From positions 31,003,213-31,067,212 of the forward strand of contig OX467084.1 of the NCBI GenBank assembly GCA_950106755.1: DNA of 64,000 bases, read 5' to 3'. The notes beneath the pieces are model-generated. The model saw only the letters and a list, made by a program, of their open reading frames with translations, made no database searches and was not told where the DNA came from. The number at the start of each line of letters is the position of its first letter. Within the stretch, counting starts at the first letter, position 1. The translations under genes were made by a program, and so were the position numbers. This document shows positions 35,943 through 48,050 of this stretch, in pieces. The stretch is from Climacium dendroides. Taxonomy: Eukaryota > Streptophyta > Bryopsida > Hypnales > Climaciaceae.

Positions 35943-38900
35943 AGTCAAACTTGATTAAAAAAAAAAAAGATTAAGCTCTAATTGCTTAGAGGATATAAAA
36001 GAATATTTTAGCTAAATTTTTAATATTAGATTCATGGCCATTGAAAGGTCAAAAAATCTTAGTCACTTGAGTTATATGGATAATTTTAAGATTTTGTGGA
36101 TTTTTATAAGGCAAATGGTGCAGAATCTTCTTCTATATAGCCCCCATCTTTGCCTTTTGGAAGAAGACAAAAATATAGAAGAGATTGAATCAATAATGCA
36201 AGATGAAAAAATCTTTTTTCTAAATCATAGTTATGAATTTTTACCTCTCTTCCTTTATAACTTTTGTGGATTTAGAAAATTGTTAAAGAATTTATGAGTT
36301 TATTTCAATCCAACAAATGAATATACAAGAAGATTCTATTTAAAATTTTCCATGTTTGTCATGAAGGGGCACAAAAAACTATATATAAAATGCAAGGATG
36401 AAGTTCACATATAGATAGTCTTTAGATTGTGTGTAGCATCTTTTTAAATTTTCAAACTTTCTCATAATCCATTATGACCTTGAAGTTGATTTCACTTAAA
36501 TTTGAATTCAACCAATAGTAGTAGGAAGGAGGTCTTGGGGCACCAAACCAACATATTTGAAATTGACTCCAAAAGCCTATTTGAATATCATTTATTGTGC
36601 TAATATAAACCTTTGAAATTAAACTTTGGTACTAGTATTTGATACCCCAAAGCCCTCTTTTCTACTAAGTTCAATTTCATATATATTTTATAAAAAATAT
36701 TACAATTGTAACTTAGATAAGTATTACTATGGTTACAACATAGTTACATATTACCTCACCAAAGCTCCCAATATAAACATGATATTTCATAATGGCCTTT
36801 GATTACATTTTTTACTTGAAATACACAATATTTGAAAAAAAATTGAGATTTTTTTTAGCCCTTCTTTTATATGAATCTTCATGCCTCATGAGTCTAAAAA
36901 AACATTGCAATTTTTTTTTAAATCTTTAAGAAAAATCTGTGAAATTAAATACCTATAGTATAATTTTCAAAAAGAAGAAGTTTTTAATCCCTAAGGACCA
37001 AGGAGCTCTATTGACTTCATAATTCAGACTTTTTGTATGAAATTTTTAAGAAAGATGCTAATCACCTTAACCTATGCATAAAGCTTTGTTTTGCATCATT
37101 TCAATAAAGATTGCAAAAGTTAGAAGTTTAAAAAAAAAATTCAATGTCAAACTGGGAAACTAAGAACATACTCTAAAAAATATTAATTTATTTTATTGGA
37201 TTGTACAAATTGATACCTACTCAAAAACATTTGAATCATTTAATTCCAAATATTGAAGTGACAGTTACAAGGATCTTATTTTGCATACAACGAAGGCAAA
37301 AAAAACTATATAAAGTTGTCTTTTGAACTCAATTTTGAAATTTTCATATAAAAACAAGAACAAAGGGTTCTAATTGTTTACTAGAATATTTTTACCATTA
37401 GAATTAACAATTTTCAATTCCTTATAAAGGTTTTAGCATTTTAGGCTTTTATTTCATATGAAACCACCTTCCACGTTGTAATTTTCTTAAATATGAATAG
37501 GAAAGTTTTTTGGTTAAATTTCTTTATATATACTCTCAAACCATTTTCCAACATATTGACTGAATCACACAAGTTACAGGACATACATGTTATTTTCTAA
37601 AAATATTGAAGACAAAATTTCACCTTTTGGAAGGACTAAAAAAGCCTAGGTTTTGAAATTTAGGCGCATTGAACTTGCATCTAGTAGGGATATTCACTTT
37701 GAAATTTGAGGAAGATGTACTTGAACAAGTTAACCAAAGGATCCTATGGTTGGGTTCACTAAATCATAAACATAGATAAAGACCTTTGCCTTGGTTTGGT
37801 TACAAGTATTTTGAAGCAATTTTAGGCCTCTCAAATCAATTTAAAAGAATCGTAGGACTTAATGTTTTTAATATGAATTTTCTTCGTTTTTTCTTCAAAA
37901 ATTCAAGAGCATTTCAAATTTTTACAAAAAACATATGAAATAATTATAAATTGTAGAAGACATGTGAGTTCATGTTTGAAAAAGAAAAACTACAAATTTT
38001 TGTTTAATATGTGGCAAAATGGAGCTTAATCTCAACATGCATGAGCAACCAAAAGGAAGATGTTGAATGACTTTGAAAGAAACTGTAGAAATGAAGAAGG
38101 CACTCCTATTCATTTATAAGTTCCATGATTATTGGTTGACTACCTCTATAATAGGCCTCAATCTTACAGGGTTAAAAATTAAAGGATTTAAAGTTTGGTT
38201 GCATGAACATAAGTCCTTTCTTATAGGATAAGATTACATATACATTGTGAAATTGTGATTGTCCTATAATTTCCATTGCCCAAACTAAGGAAAACCAATC
38301 CATCACATGGAAAAGATCTATCGTAGACCTAGAGAATGATCCATCCAAGTCTTGCATGAACCCACAATACACTTTTTTCAAAAACATAAAATTTGAACTA
38401 CATTAAATTGAATTAGTGGCCACAATCAATGTCTTGAATCAATGACAATGATGGAATGATTAAGGGAGAAGCCCCCCCAACCAACAGTGAACTTAATTGC
38501 AATAATTTCTAGGTTGACTATAGATAACTTATCATTTTGATTAACAAACAGGAACTTCCATCTTTTGAGTGTAAATTCATGACATGAAGTGATTTTTTAA
38601 GGCCTTTATATTGTGACCATGCCAGGAAATATTAAAACCACTTTAGATGAATCAGATGACCTAGTTCAATGGATACACTTTTTGTTGGTTTTGGAGTAGT
38701 TCAAAGACTCTTTAGGTCAATTAGGTAGCACACTTCAAAAATTCATAACAAATTCATATTTTGTCAAAAAAAACTGTAATTTTTATTTCTCTCCACATTT
38801 CTCACATTTATTTTGATGAAGATATTTTTTCTTAAAAATTCAACAACACCCTCTACAAGATAAACCAGTCATTTTGCTTATGATGGACTAGTTCTATGTC

Positions 38901-39480
38901 TAGGAAGAACTAGCAACTAGTTCAAAGTTAGCCGGTGGAATTGGAAAAAACACGTTTTTAATTTGAAAACATCAGTAGAAAACCGGTGGAAAAATCTATA
39001 AATTTTCTATTTGGAATTTAAAAAATAACTAGACTTTGTACTTGAAAAACCGGTTCAATTTGGGAATTGAAGGAAAATAGCTGGTAAAACTCAAAAAGCT
39101 GCCGGAAAGGTCCGAGATGACCAAATGATGGTGGTAGGACAAACGGCCCATTTCCAATCACTTAAGCAATTACGCATATCTGGAGTACAAATTTTTTGTG
39201 TACGAAAATTTTCCCATGTACAGGAATAGAGTTTGGAAGGATTCCATATTCTTCCAGAATTTTATTACACAAAAAGTATATATTATGAATTTTTTTAAAT
39301 AAAAGATTCTCTTCAACCTATAATGGTCATATAAACCTTTCTATTTCTAACCATAGACTGATTGCAAAATCAACCTACGACTCGTTGCAATATTGACAAC
39401 CTTGTAGCCAATCATAATGTGCCACAATTACTCCTCAAACTATGCTACAACTTCACGGAAACAGGGGAGTCTATAGGTTG
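35943..39480. other. AT-rich intergenic DNA, no gene seen
   Basis: Frames are short and unrecognised (for example 36034-36297). TTAATCCCTAAGGACC near 36985 resembles a TTAA element end but no partner was found. No RNA gene was identified. Confidence 0.4.
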
Positions 39481-39815
39481 GAAATGGGTCGGCTACTCTA
39501 AGGTAAGGTAGGTGGCTCTTAAACCGACCCTTTAAGAGCTGATTGCATTTTTGGGAAAGCTAAACAGCTCGAAACAATTTTCAGTGAATTTTGGTAGAAA
39601 GAAAAATGGAATTGGCATCTAATCCAAGTCGTTTCATATTTTTTGGACCTTTGTGGAATTAGTTACAAATTTTTGAAGCTGAAAAACTTTGGTTTCTAAA
39701 ACCGACCCCCTTCTGAAATGTACGCAGATCATACATTTTAGAAGTAAAATGTACCAAATTGGTTTTAGAAGCGGGTCCAGATTAGAGCCACCCACCTTAC
39801 CCAAACCGAATGGCA
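39480..39815. repeat. Inverted repeat cluster
   Basis: TAAGGTAGGTGGCTCT near 39502 is matched in reverse by AGAGCCACCCACCTTAC near 39784. In between, CTTCTGAAATGTA at 39710-39722 pairs with 39732-39744 with one mismatch. It is probably a small foldback element; its borders were not fixed. Confidence 0.5.
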
Positions 39816-40183
39816 GGGTTGCGGATTTGATACCTGGTGCCAACAGGTGGTTTATGAAGCGTGAAATCAGCCTCTCTACCTGACGGAACCCCTTGCAGTG
39901 TGTTGTTCAACACTCTTGTAAAAAAACACTTGGGGCCGGCCTCCCTCCGTCACCAAGGCATTTTCCTACAATAAAATTGAAGAAAATCACGAACTGAAAG
40001 CAGGTATCCGTCACAGATGACAATGATCTTGGGCTTTAGTCCCCAAATCCACGCAGACAGACAGAAAGGGAGGAATCGCGGCTTCGTACCAAATATGGTG
40101 ATGATCACGATTCACAAACGACAACTAAACGAAAGAAAAACGGAAACGGAAAAGAAACCGACCGACTCGAAGAAACGACTGAC

Positions 40184-40443
40184 GCAGGACGGTAAATCAT
40201 GCCCACGAAGGGGGGCCCAGCAGGGAAAAATCTGTGTTTTTAGGGATAAAAGTGAAAAATGGCCCCCTGTTTCAAGGCAGGTCGAGGGTATGTTGTAGAC
40301 CTCACCTAACTAATTTGGGGTCTCTGATTGCAAATACGAATCCAGGATTTGAAAAAAAGATCATATGTGACAAATAAAAATATCCCCGGGTGAAATCCAC
40401 CTCACCGGGGGGCCACCTTCGTGGGCACGATTTATCGTCCTGC
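40184..40443. mobile_element. Mutator-like MITE, 260 bp, with perfect 9-bp target duplication
   Basis: ACGACTGAC flanks both ends exactly (40175-40183 and 40444-40452). The inverted termini start GCAGGACGGTAAATCATGCC and GCAGGACGATAAATCGTGCC and extend about 30-35 bp with a few mismatches. The 9-bp duplication and TIR structure fit a Mutator-like MITE. Related copies lie at about 44447-44677, 45690-45945 (reverse) and, in part, 46395-46560 (reverse); all share AATTTGGGGT(C/T) and TTGCAA(A/T)TA(T/C)GAAT. Confidence 0.9.
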
Positions 40444-40869
40444 ACGACTGACCGCCCCAAGTGAGTAAGTTAGTCGTAACTTCCCCCGCAGTGGACGGAA
40501 GTCGCGAACAGTGAGAGGCTGACGCGGCACACATATATTTTCTTTCTTCCGTGGATTCCACGTGTCAGACCTCCGTACAGTGCGAGGCGGACATTCACGT
40601 GCTTCTGACAGGACATGGAGCATGACAGACGTCATATCCCTGATCTCCCATAACTCGAATATTTGGTAGATGCGCGCGGGTGGTTGCAGATCCAGAATAG
40701 AATAGGAAGAAAGGGCTGCCCTTCCTTTGCATGTATCGGGGGAACGGGTGGGGAGGAAACTTCCCCGGGGCTGGTACAGGTGCATTTCTCACCGCTCTTG
40801 CACAACGAATGATGGATTTCTTCAAGCCGCCTGGCAGAACTAGTGAGGGGCCTCCCAAACCGCCCTCCA

Positions 40870-41105
40870 AAACGGATGACTGGATAACAGAGGGGCCTCC
40901 TTAACCTCCTTAACCGCCCCACCCGTCCTTCAAAACGGATGCAGCTTGGAGGCCAAGCTTGCAAACCGCCCTTGACTTGCAAACGGGGGTCATTTTGGTG
41001 GAGGCCAAGTTTGGGCATCCAAACAGGGGTCGTTTGGGAAGCCAAGTTTGGGCTTGCAAATAGGGGGCATTTTGGAGGTCAAGTTTGGGCTTGCAAAACC
41101 ACAAA
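40870..41105. repeat. GC-rich imperfect tandem repeat
   Basis: Phrases such as GGCCAAGTTTGGGC, CTTGCAAA(C/T)AGGGG and TCATTTTGG recur several times between about 40950 and 41100. CCGCCC...AAAACGGATG occurs twice just upstream. The overlapping minus-strand frames (to 137 codons) are by-products of this repeat and composition. Confidence 0.6.
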
Positions 41106-41119
41106 AAATAAATTTGCCA

Positions 41120-41757
41120 CAACATTTTGTATCGTCCACGTTCACTCCGCACTAATGATTTTACCTCAAGCTTGGCCACTTAGTAATTTTTTAGTAATTC
41201 ATATTTTTGAAAAAGTCTTTTTGATGTCTAGTTTTAGCATCAAAAATCCAATTTTGAAAATGATTGATTATGATTTGTCTATTTAAGATTGTGCCCAAGG
41301 GTGTCCATTGCAATCTTGACTTTCCATAGTGTTGAGGGCTCTTGGAAATGAAACTCAAATAAACTAAATCTTGGAGAAAATATCACATTAGAAATTCATT
41401 TAAAAAAATTGTAGAGTAGATTTTGAGAAGCGATAAATTGATTGGGGTTATGCATGTTAAACCCTTTATCCTCATATTTTATTGGTGACCAACTTTCTAG
41501 ATTTGACATGTAAAAAGAGGATTGAAAGACTTTGAATCACTTTCACAGTTTTAACACCCTCATGATCAAACATTATAATCTTTCGATCCATAAGTGATAT
41601 TGTTGTGTTTTCTTTTCACATGTGACCTCTAACATGTCTAGTTTGAATTTGTATGATTACAGTTCAAAAAAATTGATAGAACTTATTAAATTTTTGACTT
41701 TTGTTCAATTTAGAGAAAATTACTAGAAGCTCAAGAAAGGCCTTGGGCCTTTAGGGA
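41120..41757 (+). mobile_element. R5 element, second copy; left end approximate
   Basis: The right end CCTTTAGGGA is followed by TTAA at 41758-41761. The body aligns, in reverse, with 7590-8249, including GGGTGTCCATTGCAATCTTG, GACATGT, ACTTTGAATCACTTTCA and AACATGTCTAGTTTGAATTT. The left border near 41090-41120 was not resolved. Confidence 0.65.
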
Positions 41758-41761
41758 TTAA

Positions 41762-42701
41762 AAGTTTGACCCCAAAAACTCAAGTGGCTTGCAAAATAAA
41801 GTTGTTTCATGTCAAGTTCCTTGGCTTGGAAATGAATATAATAAAAAGGCTTTTAGCAAAAGGGACTCACAAGGAATATTCATGAATGGAGACCAAGCCA
41901 AACTAGTGGCGTCTTATAAAAAAGTAGTAGCCTCTTAGCAACTCATAGATAGGGTTGTTTACTTTCTTATAGCCTAGAAAATGGATGCGTGCCCTACTAT
42001 TTGCAAGTCAAACCACCACCCATTTCACAAGTCAAATGTGTGGTGATGCTTTTAGCAATTGCACTTTCATGAGGACCTAGTAGGAAGGGAGGGATACAAT
42101 AAATATTTCACATGTATTAAATTCCTTCGAGATTGACTAATCTCCACCAATTCGGTTGTCCACTGATATTGGCAAGACAATCATAGGAGCCTCTTCTATC
42201 TTATTACTTCAATTAGCATAGAGCCTATCCAACAGACTCATATGTAAGTTGGCCCTTATAGTTTTGTAGACTAAACATGGGCTTCAAATTTTTCTATAGC
42301 TATTGCTATTTGGGTGCCCGCTATCATCGTGAAGTGGGTTTGGTCCCATGGTGCAAACATGTCAACCTTGTTGTCTCTAGCTAGCCATGTGGGTGCACAC
42401 AATGGAGATGCTCTAAAGTAGGTTGTTGTGAAATTTGACCAAGATCTAATTTCATCAAAATGTACTAAATGCATTCATTTTAGACTATCAATCCACTATT
42501 GTCCAAGTTAATCTTATTGTAGGTATGATAATGTAGAATGGGTGATATTAAAAAAAATTCCATTGACATGCCCTCTCAAATTTTGATAGAATTCGATCAT
42601 CGTAAGCCTCCTTGAAATTCATCCAACTTTGGTTTGCGCCAAAAAAAATGCCCTACAACACAATAATTTGAGAGAACCGGATTTTGCAATGGAGACATTA
42701 A
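41762..42701. other. Intergenic DNA, no gene seen
   Basis: No long frame or recognisable element was found. The first part resembles the sequence after 16850, suggesting a further diverged repeat. Confidence 0.35.
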
Positions 42702-44113
42702 ACCCTTAAAGAACAAACGGATGACCTAGGAAATCATCCCTTCTCATTACTATGTGAATCATTCACTTACAAAATTTCAAAAGCGCATATTGGAAGTAGA
42801 CTATTACAGAAGACTTCCTCTTTTCACAACAAAATTCTGAGGATGAATAGTTGCACTTTGTCCTACTAGAAGGATTCTCTATCATCCATGGGATGCTAAA
42901 TGTCCTCATTGACATTCACGGATTAATTACAATTTTGCATTGTTGCTTCCATTTGTGTCTGAAGCCTTATATAGATTCATCCCTAGGTTGGTGATCATCT
43001 TTTTGGTTATTGTGTGAATCATTTGCTTACAAAATTGCAAAAGCACTCTTTGAAAGGCAAACTACTATAGAAGACCTCCCTTTAAATTTCGAGCATGAAT
43101 AGTTGCACTTCTGTCCTATTGAAAGGATTCTCTATCATCCATGGGATGCCAAACATCCTCATCGACGTTCAAGGGTTAATTAAGGTTTTGCATTGTTGCT
43201 TCCGTCTTCGTCTCAAACCTTGTGTGGATTCATCTTTTTGGTTACCGTGTGAATTGTTTGCTTACAAAATTGCAAAAGCACTCTTTGAAAGGCAAACTAC
43301 TATAGAAGACCTCCCTTTAAATTCCGAGCATGAATAATTGCACTTCTTGTCCTATTGAAAGGATTCTCTATCATCCATGGGATGCCAAACATCCTCATCG
43401 ACGTTTAAGGGTTAATTAAGGTTTTGCATTGTTGCTTCCGTCTACATCTCAAGCCTTGTGTGGATTCATCTTTTTGGTTACCGTGTGAATTGTTTGCTTA
43501 CAAAATTGCAAAAGCACTCTTTGAAAGGCAAACTACTATAGAAGACCTCCCTTTAAATTCCGAGCATGAATAATTGCACTTCTTGTCCTATTGAAAGGAT
43601 TCTCTATCATCCATGGGATGCCAAACATCCTCATCGACGTTTAAGGGTTAATTAAGGTTTTGCATTGTTGCTTCCGTCTACGTCTCAAGCCTTGTGTGGA
43701 TTCATCTTTTTGGTTACCGTGTGAATTGTTTGCTTACAAAATTGCAAAAGCACTCTTTGAAAGTCAAACTACTATAGAAGACCTCCCTTTAAAATTCGAG
43801 CATGAATAGTTGCACTTCTTGTCCTATTGAAAGGATTCTCTATCATCCATGGGGTGCCAAACATCCTCATCAATGTTCAAGGGGTTTTGCATTGTTGCTT
43901 CCATCCGTGTCTAAAGCCTTGTGTAGATTCATCTTTTTGGTTACCGTGTGAATCATTTGCGTACAAAATTGCAAAAGCACCCACTGGAAGTTCCATACTA
44001 CTACAAATAGACCTCCCCTTAAATTCTGAGTATGAATAGTTGCACTTCTGTCCTACTAGAAAGATTCTCTATCTTCTCTATCTCTACCAAATGTCCTCAC
44101 CAACGTTCCAAGG
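42702..44113 (+). repeat. Tandem array of R1-containing units, about 236 bp each
   Basis: Six units, some partial or diverged, are visible. GAGCATGAAT or its variant starts at 42839, 43091, 43326, 43562, 43798 and 44028, giving spacings of 252, 235, 236, 236 and 230 bp. The middle units are nearly identical, and the outer ones diverge. Each holds the R1 body (GACCTCCC..., AAAGGATTCTCTATCATCC) and an AAGGG-TTAA end. The array is bounded by TTAA at 42698-42701 and 44114-44117. Small frames repeat with the unit and are not genes. Confidence 0.85.
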
Positions 44114-44117
44114 TTAA

Positions 44118-44446
44118 TTGAGGTTTGGCGTTGCTAAAGCCTTGTGCAGAGTCCTCCCTGGGTTCGTGTTCCTGAGCTCCGAGGCCCATGTCTGCAACTC
44201 TGGAGGTAGTAAGTTATTTGGGAGTATTTATTAGGGGAGTAATGTCAGTTACGACACCGACGTTGTGGCCTTGTGGCTTGCGTCTGAATCTGGCCAGTCG
44301 GCTTGTCGCCTGACGAGAGCAAGTCAATGTTCCTAATTCCTCACTTTGCTGAGTGTGCAGCGGCACATGCCCTGGATGGAAGTTGCGGAGCATTTAAAAA
44401 ATGAAAAAGAACTGATGAAGGGCCTGCAGGGGCACGCAGCACACTA
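44118..44446. other. Short intergenic stretch, GC-richer
   Basis: The sequence between the tandem array and the next MITE copy is GC-richer than its surroundings. It carries no supported gene; the minus-strand frame at 44341-44730 lies across repeat copies. Confidence 0.35.
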
Positions 44447-44677
44447 AGTCCTGCCCACGAAGTGGGTGGGCCCACCAGGGTAATTTGGGGTTCTGGGGGT
44501 AAAAATAAAAAAACATGCCCCCTATTTTGAGCCGTGTCTAAGGTATGTTTTAGACCTCCCATAGCTAATTTGGGGTCCGAGGTTGCAATTATGAATTCGA
44601 AATATGGGGAAAATAAAAAATTCTTGCATTTTTTCCCGGGGCAAATCAAACCTGTTGGGCCATTTTGTGGGTAGGGT
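44447..44677 (+). mobile_element. MITE copy related to the 260-bp element
   Basis: The ends TCCTGCCCACGAAGTGGG and, reversed, CCCTACCCACAAAATGG are inverted. The middle carries GGGTAATTTGGGGTTCT and AGCTAATTTGGGGTCC. It abuts the TTAA of the next R3 element, and its target duplication was not detectable. Confidence 0.7.
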
Positions 44678-44681
44678 TTAA

Positions 44682-45604
44682 CCCCTAAAGTCCCATTGTC
44701 CTCTTGGGGGACAAAATGGATTTCAGGCAACTTTCTATAATCTCAATATTTGTTGTAATTTTTTGAATCTTTTAGCGAAGATAGAAAAACACATTAGCTT
44801 TCCAAAAATATAATTTTTATTTCAATTGGAGCCCGGGAGCAAAAGTTATGGAACAAAGAGCCCTTTTTCCACTCGGCAAGTAGAAAAAACCTTCAAAAAA
44901 ACTTACAATTAAATATTTTTAAAAAGAAATCTATATAGATTATATTTTTATGTACATGACAAGATTTGATTCATTCCATTTGGATTTGTTATGAGAAAGT
45001 TATGAACAATCTTGTTTTGGGGGCAATTAGAACATCTTCTTGAAAAAATAAATTGTAGATTTCATTTCTGACCTCAATTTTCACAATTTTTCAGAAAAAA
45101 AAGTTTAACAAGGTTAAGATGTCTTGCTAGAAAAATATCACTATTGAGATTAGTATATTTCAATTCCATCTTAGAGCTATTAACAATTTAGATTTTCCTT
45201 CAATCTTGAACCTATTTCTACTTAACAATTTTTTAATGAGTGAAAATTAAGTGTTTTTAAAAATAATTTTTTTTAGAATCTCAATTCAATTCTTTATCAT
45301 ATAAAATTATAAATTCAAAATCAGTAGAGCAAAAATGATAAGTTATGAAGGTTTTAAGCCAAATAATGTAATTGAGCAAGGTGCATAAAAATTTGTTTTC
45401 TTCACTTTAAGCACAAATATCTTGCAATCTGCGTGCTCAAAGTTTGTAAAATTTTTGCCATATATACTTATACTAATCCTGTACAAGATCCTATGGTTAA
45501 ATATGAAAAAATAAACAAATAAAAATTTAAATTTTTGCTCATTGTTGTAGAAATGGTAGTTTTGAATGTTTTTTGGTGGAAAAGAAGCCTAGGGATTTTA
45601 GGGG
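44682..45604 (+). mobile_element. R3 element, 923 bp, TTAA-flanked (best reference copy)
   Basis: TTAA lies at 44678-44681 and 45605-45608. The termini are CCCCTAAAGTCCC and, reversed, CCCCTAAAATCCC, a 13-bp inverted repeat with one mismatch. It contains GGATTTGTTATGAGAAAG, TTTTGGGGGCAATTAGA, ATATCTTGCAATCTG and CAAGATCCTATGGTTAAATA. It is noncoding. Confidence 0.85.
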
Positions 45605-45608
45605 TTAA

Positions 45609-46015
45609 GGTTTGTTTGCACTTGGTGTTAAAGAGTGTTGTTACTAAGGGTCTTAAGAATGAATTTAGACCTACTTGTGGACATGGAACGTTAAACCCTG
45701 CCTTCAAAATGGGCCACGAGGCTAAATTTAGTTTGGGGGAAAATGAATTTTTTAAAAATTTTCACATAAATTTTTTATTTTTTGTAAATTTTGAATTCAT
45801 ATTTGCAATCAAAGACCCCAGATTAGCTAGGAGAGGTTTAAAGCATACCTTAAACACGGCTCAAAATAAGAGGCATGTTTTTTACTTTTAGCCCTGGAGA
45901 ACCCCAAATTACCCTGTTGGATCCACTTTGTGGACAGTTCTGCCTTCATCAGTTCTGCCTTCTGGATGAGGTTCACCTTGCAAACATCACCCTAGCACCA
46001 AGTACAAACGTACGA
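45609..46015. mobile_element. Copy of the small foldback element interrupted by a MITE copy
   Basis: TTTGCACTTGGTGTTAAAGA...TTTAGACCTACTT (45612-45675) and GAGGTTCACCTTGCAAACAT...AAGTACAAACGTAC (45968-46015) are the two halves of one 9930-type element, as shown by the uninterrupted relative at about 51405-51500. A reverse copy of the 260-bp MITE family (about 45690-45945) lies between them. Confidence 0.65.
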
Positions 46016-46790
46016 ATATCTTGTGTTTGCACATATCTGTCTATCTGAGTGATAAAGTGAAATTTTAAATTTTAAATTTTAAGAAAATCACCGACCCAAG
46101 GCCCCAATGGGGTCATGTTACTCATGTAATGTAAGTTAAGCTTAGCCTGCAGTGCTGTACTTTAATGTTGGTTGCACTGGAGTTATCAGACACTGTCATT
46201 TCAATACAGTTCAGTGGGTTCAGTTCAATCTATGTCAGATCCATCACCGTCACCCTCAGGACGGAAAAATCAAGGCCTGCCAGCAAAGTCTCAAACATCG
46301 CTCCTGCTCTGCCGGCCGTCGGAAGCCTTCGACGGTCGCGCTTGTAAGCTCAGTTGGATGACGAGCCTGTTGCAGAGGCGGTTTTACCGCCTGTGTTTTA
46401 CCCCTGGGGAAAACGCAGGAAACTTTTTTTTTTTTTTTTTTTTTTTTTCTTTCTTTCTTTGCATAATTTTTTTTGGCAAATTTTGAGTTCATATTTGCAA
46501 TCAGAGGCCCCAAATTATGTTGGACATCTTTGGAGAAATTGAATTAACATGGCACAAAGTAGGAGATTTTCTTTTTTACATTTACCCTTGGCTGGATCTC
46601 TCCTGGTACAACCATCGTCTTCGACCTCCACTTATTGGTGTCCTAGTGGTCAATAGTGTTAGTCATGTTCCCGCCAATGAAGCCTCTTGCGGCTAGCGGT
46701 TTATATTTTACCCCCCTTGAAATGGAATTTTGTTTCTTTTGTGTCAAAAAAAGAAAAAAAAATCTGAAATATCATCTACTAAACTAAGCT
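46016..46790. other. Intergenic DNA with partial MITE copy and poly-T tract
   Basis: A partial reverse copy of the 260-bp MITE family (about 46395-46560) is split by a T tract of more than 20 bases near 46424-46448. Overlapping frames at 46152-46542 are not supported as genes. Confidence 0.45.
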
Positions 46791-46970
46791 TAACCCAAAA
46801 ACAACATGGAGGACATATTCTAGGTGATGAATGACAAAGAATCTCTCTATGTGGGATAGAAGTGCAACTATTCATCCTCCAAATTTTGTGTGAAAAGGGA
46901 AGGTCTTCTACAATAGTTTGTCTTCTAATAATTGCTTTTTTATTTTTTAAGCCAAAAATTCACACAGTAC
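46790..46970 (-). mobile_element. R1 element copy, reverse
   Basis: AGGTGATGAATGACAAAGAA, GAAGTGCAACTATTCATCC, GGAAGGTCTTCTA and TTAAGCCAAAAATTCACAC match R1 in reverse. The TTAAG here is single, giving an example of the uninterrupted site into which R5 inserted at 7586. Confidence 0.65.
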
Positions 46971-47016
46971 TCAAACATATGATTTCCATGGCAACTAGCT
47001 CGTCTTTTCAGGGTTA

Positions 47017-47487
47017 GCCTTGAGATACTTTGACATCCAATTTCTAGACAACTAACAGATTGAAACTCGAGTTTCATTTTCATTATTGCTTGGATGATAC
47101 TTTATGAAGTTGTTGTTCTATCTAATGGTTGGATTTGTTTTTTCTAGAGTACATAATTTTCTAAAATTGCAAATGTAGAAGTGTATCAAGTGGTTGACCA
47201 AACCCAAATTGCATTGGCTCTAGTTCAAAATTGGATTTATAAAAATGAGATTATAGATTTAAAGAATTCAAAATTTTCAAAAAATCACTATATGAAGAGA
47301 ACCTTGTTTCAAATCCATTCCAACAAATTGCAATAAAAAAAAGATAATGTTTTGCTTGTAATTGAATTTAGAAGGAGTTTTAATATTTTCTATTCAAAAT
47401 TTATTATTGGTGAATCTAACCATGCAATACTTAATGATGATTTTTCTCAAATCATGAATTATAGAGAAGACTCTGGACATTTAGGAG
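47017..47487 (-). mobile_element. R4 element, reverse copy
   Basis: It ends CTCTGGACATTTAGGAG followed by TTAA at 47488-47491. It aligns with the reverse complement of 33044-33615 but is about 100 bp shorter, and its left flank is degenerate (GTTA). Confidence 0.65.
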
Positions 47488-47491
47488 TTAA

Positions 47492-48050
47492 TCCTTAAAG
47501 GACAATGCAAGCCCCTCGGGCATTTTGAAAGTCAAAACTTGAACTTTCATATAGTTATTGATTTTCAATGTTTTAGAGCTTAACTAAAAACTTGTAACTC
47601 CAATAATCTACTTTTTACTCCATTTGAATTTTTTTCTAAACTATTAAAATTGTTATCTTTATAACACTTTCAAGATCATAGCTTCTTCAAAGCTCAAAGT
47701 ATACCACTTTTAAATTTATTCTATGGAATTTCTCTTGGTGTAATTTCAAAAAGTACATCAAGTACACCATAATGTTTGTCAATATTATTTCCATTTTCCT
47801 AAAAAACAATATTATTTAAAGTATTTTTATAATTATTATGAATTTTATATGAATTTTTTTAATTTATAAAATACAATTTGATGTTTTCAATTATGAGAAA
47901 ATGAGATTAATCTTTAGATATATGTTACTAGATGTGAAAAATAACACATTTTTTAAATCTATATTTCAATGTAGAAATCTAATGAAGTTTGATGAAGCCC
48001 ATACATGAAATGTCCTTTAACCTTGAAGCCCCGAGGGTGTTATCTATTAA
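47492..48050. other. AT-rich stretch between TTAA elements, possible further element
   Basis: It begins TCCTTAAAGGACAATGC after TTAA and ends near AACCTTGAAGCCCCGAGGG before TTAA at 48047-48050. The ends are partly inverted, so this may be another TTAA element of about 0.55 kb with unrelated interior. Only one copy was seen. Confidence 0.35.

Noticed and set aside
40432..41045. Minus-strand frames of 117 and 137 codons
   Set aside because: They lie across a MITE and a GC-rich tandem repeat; the translations reflect repeat units.
43095..44039. Similar small plus-strand proteins of 70-80 codons
   Set aside because: They recur with the 236-bp tandem unit and have no independent coding signal.
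42702..44113. CRISPR-like array
   Set aside because: Units are contiguous, about 236 bp long, without short repeats separated by unique spacers, and the genome is eukaryotic.
44447..45945. Single 1.5-kb transposon with 200-bp inverted ends
   Set aside because: The two inverted blocks are separate, complete MITE copies; an intact R3 and half of a foldback element lie between them, and the right copy interrupts the latter.
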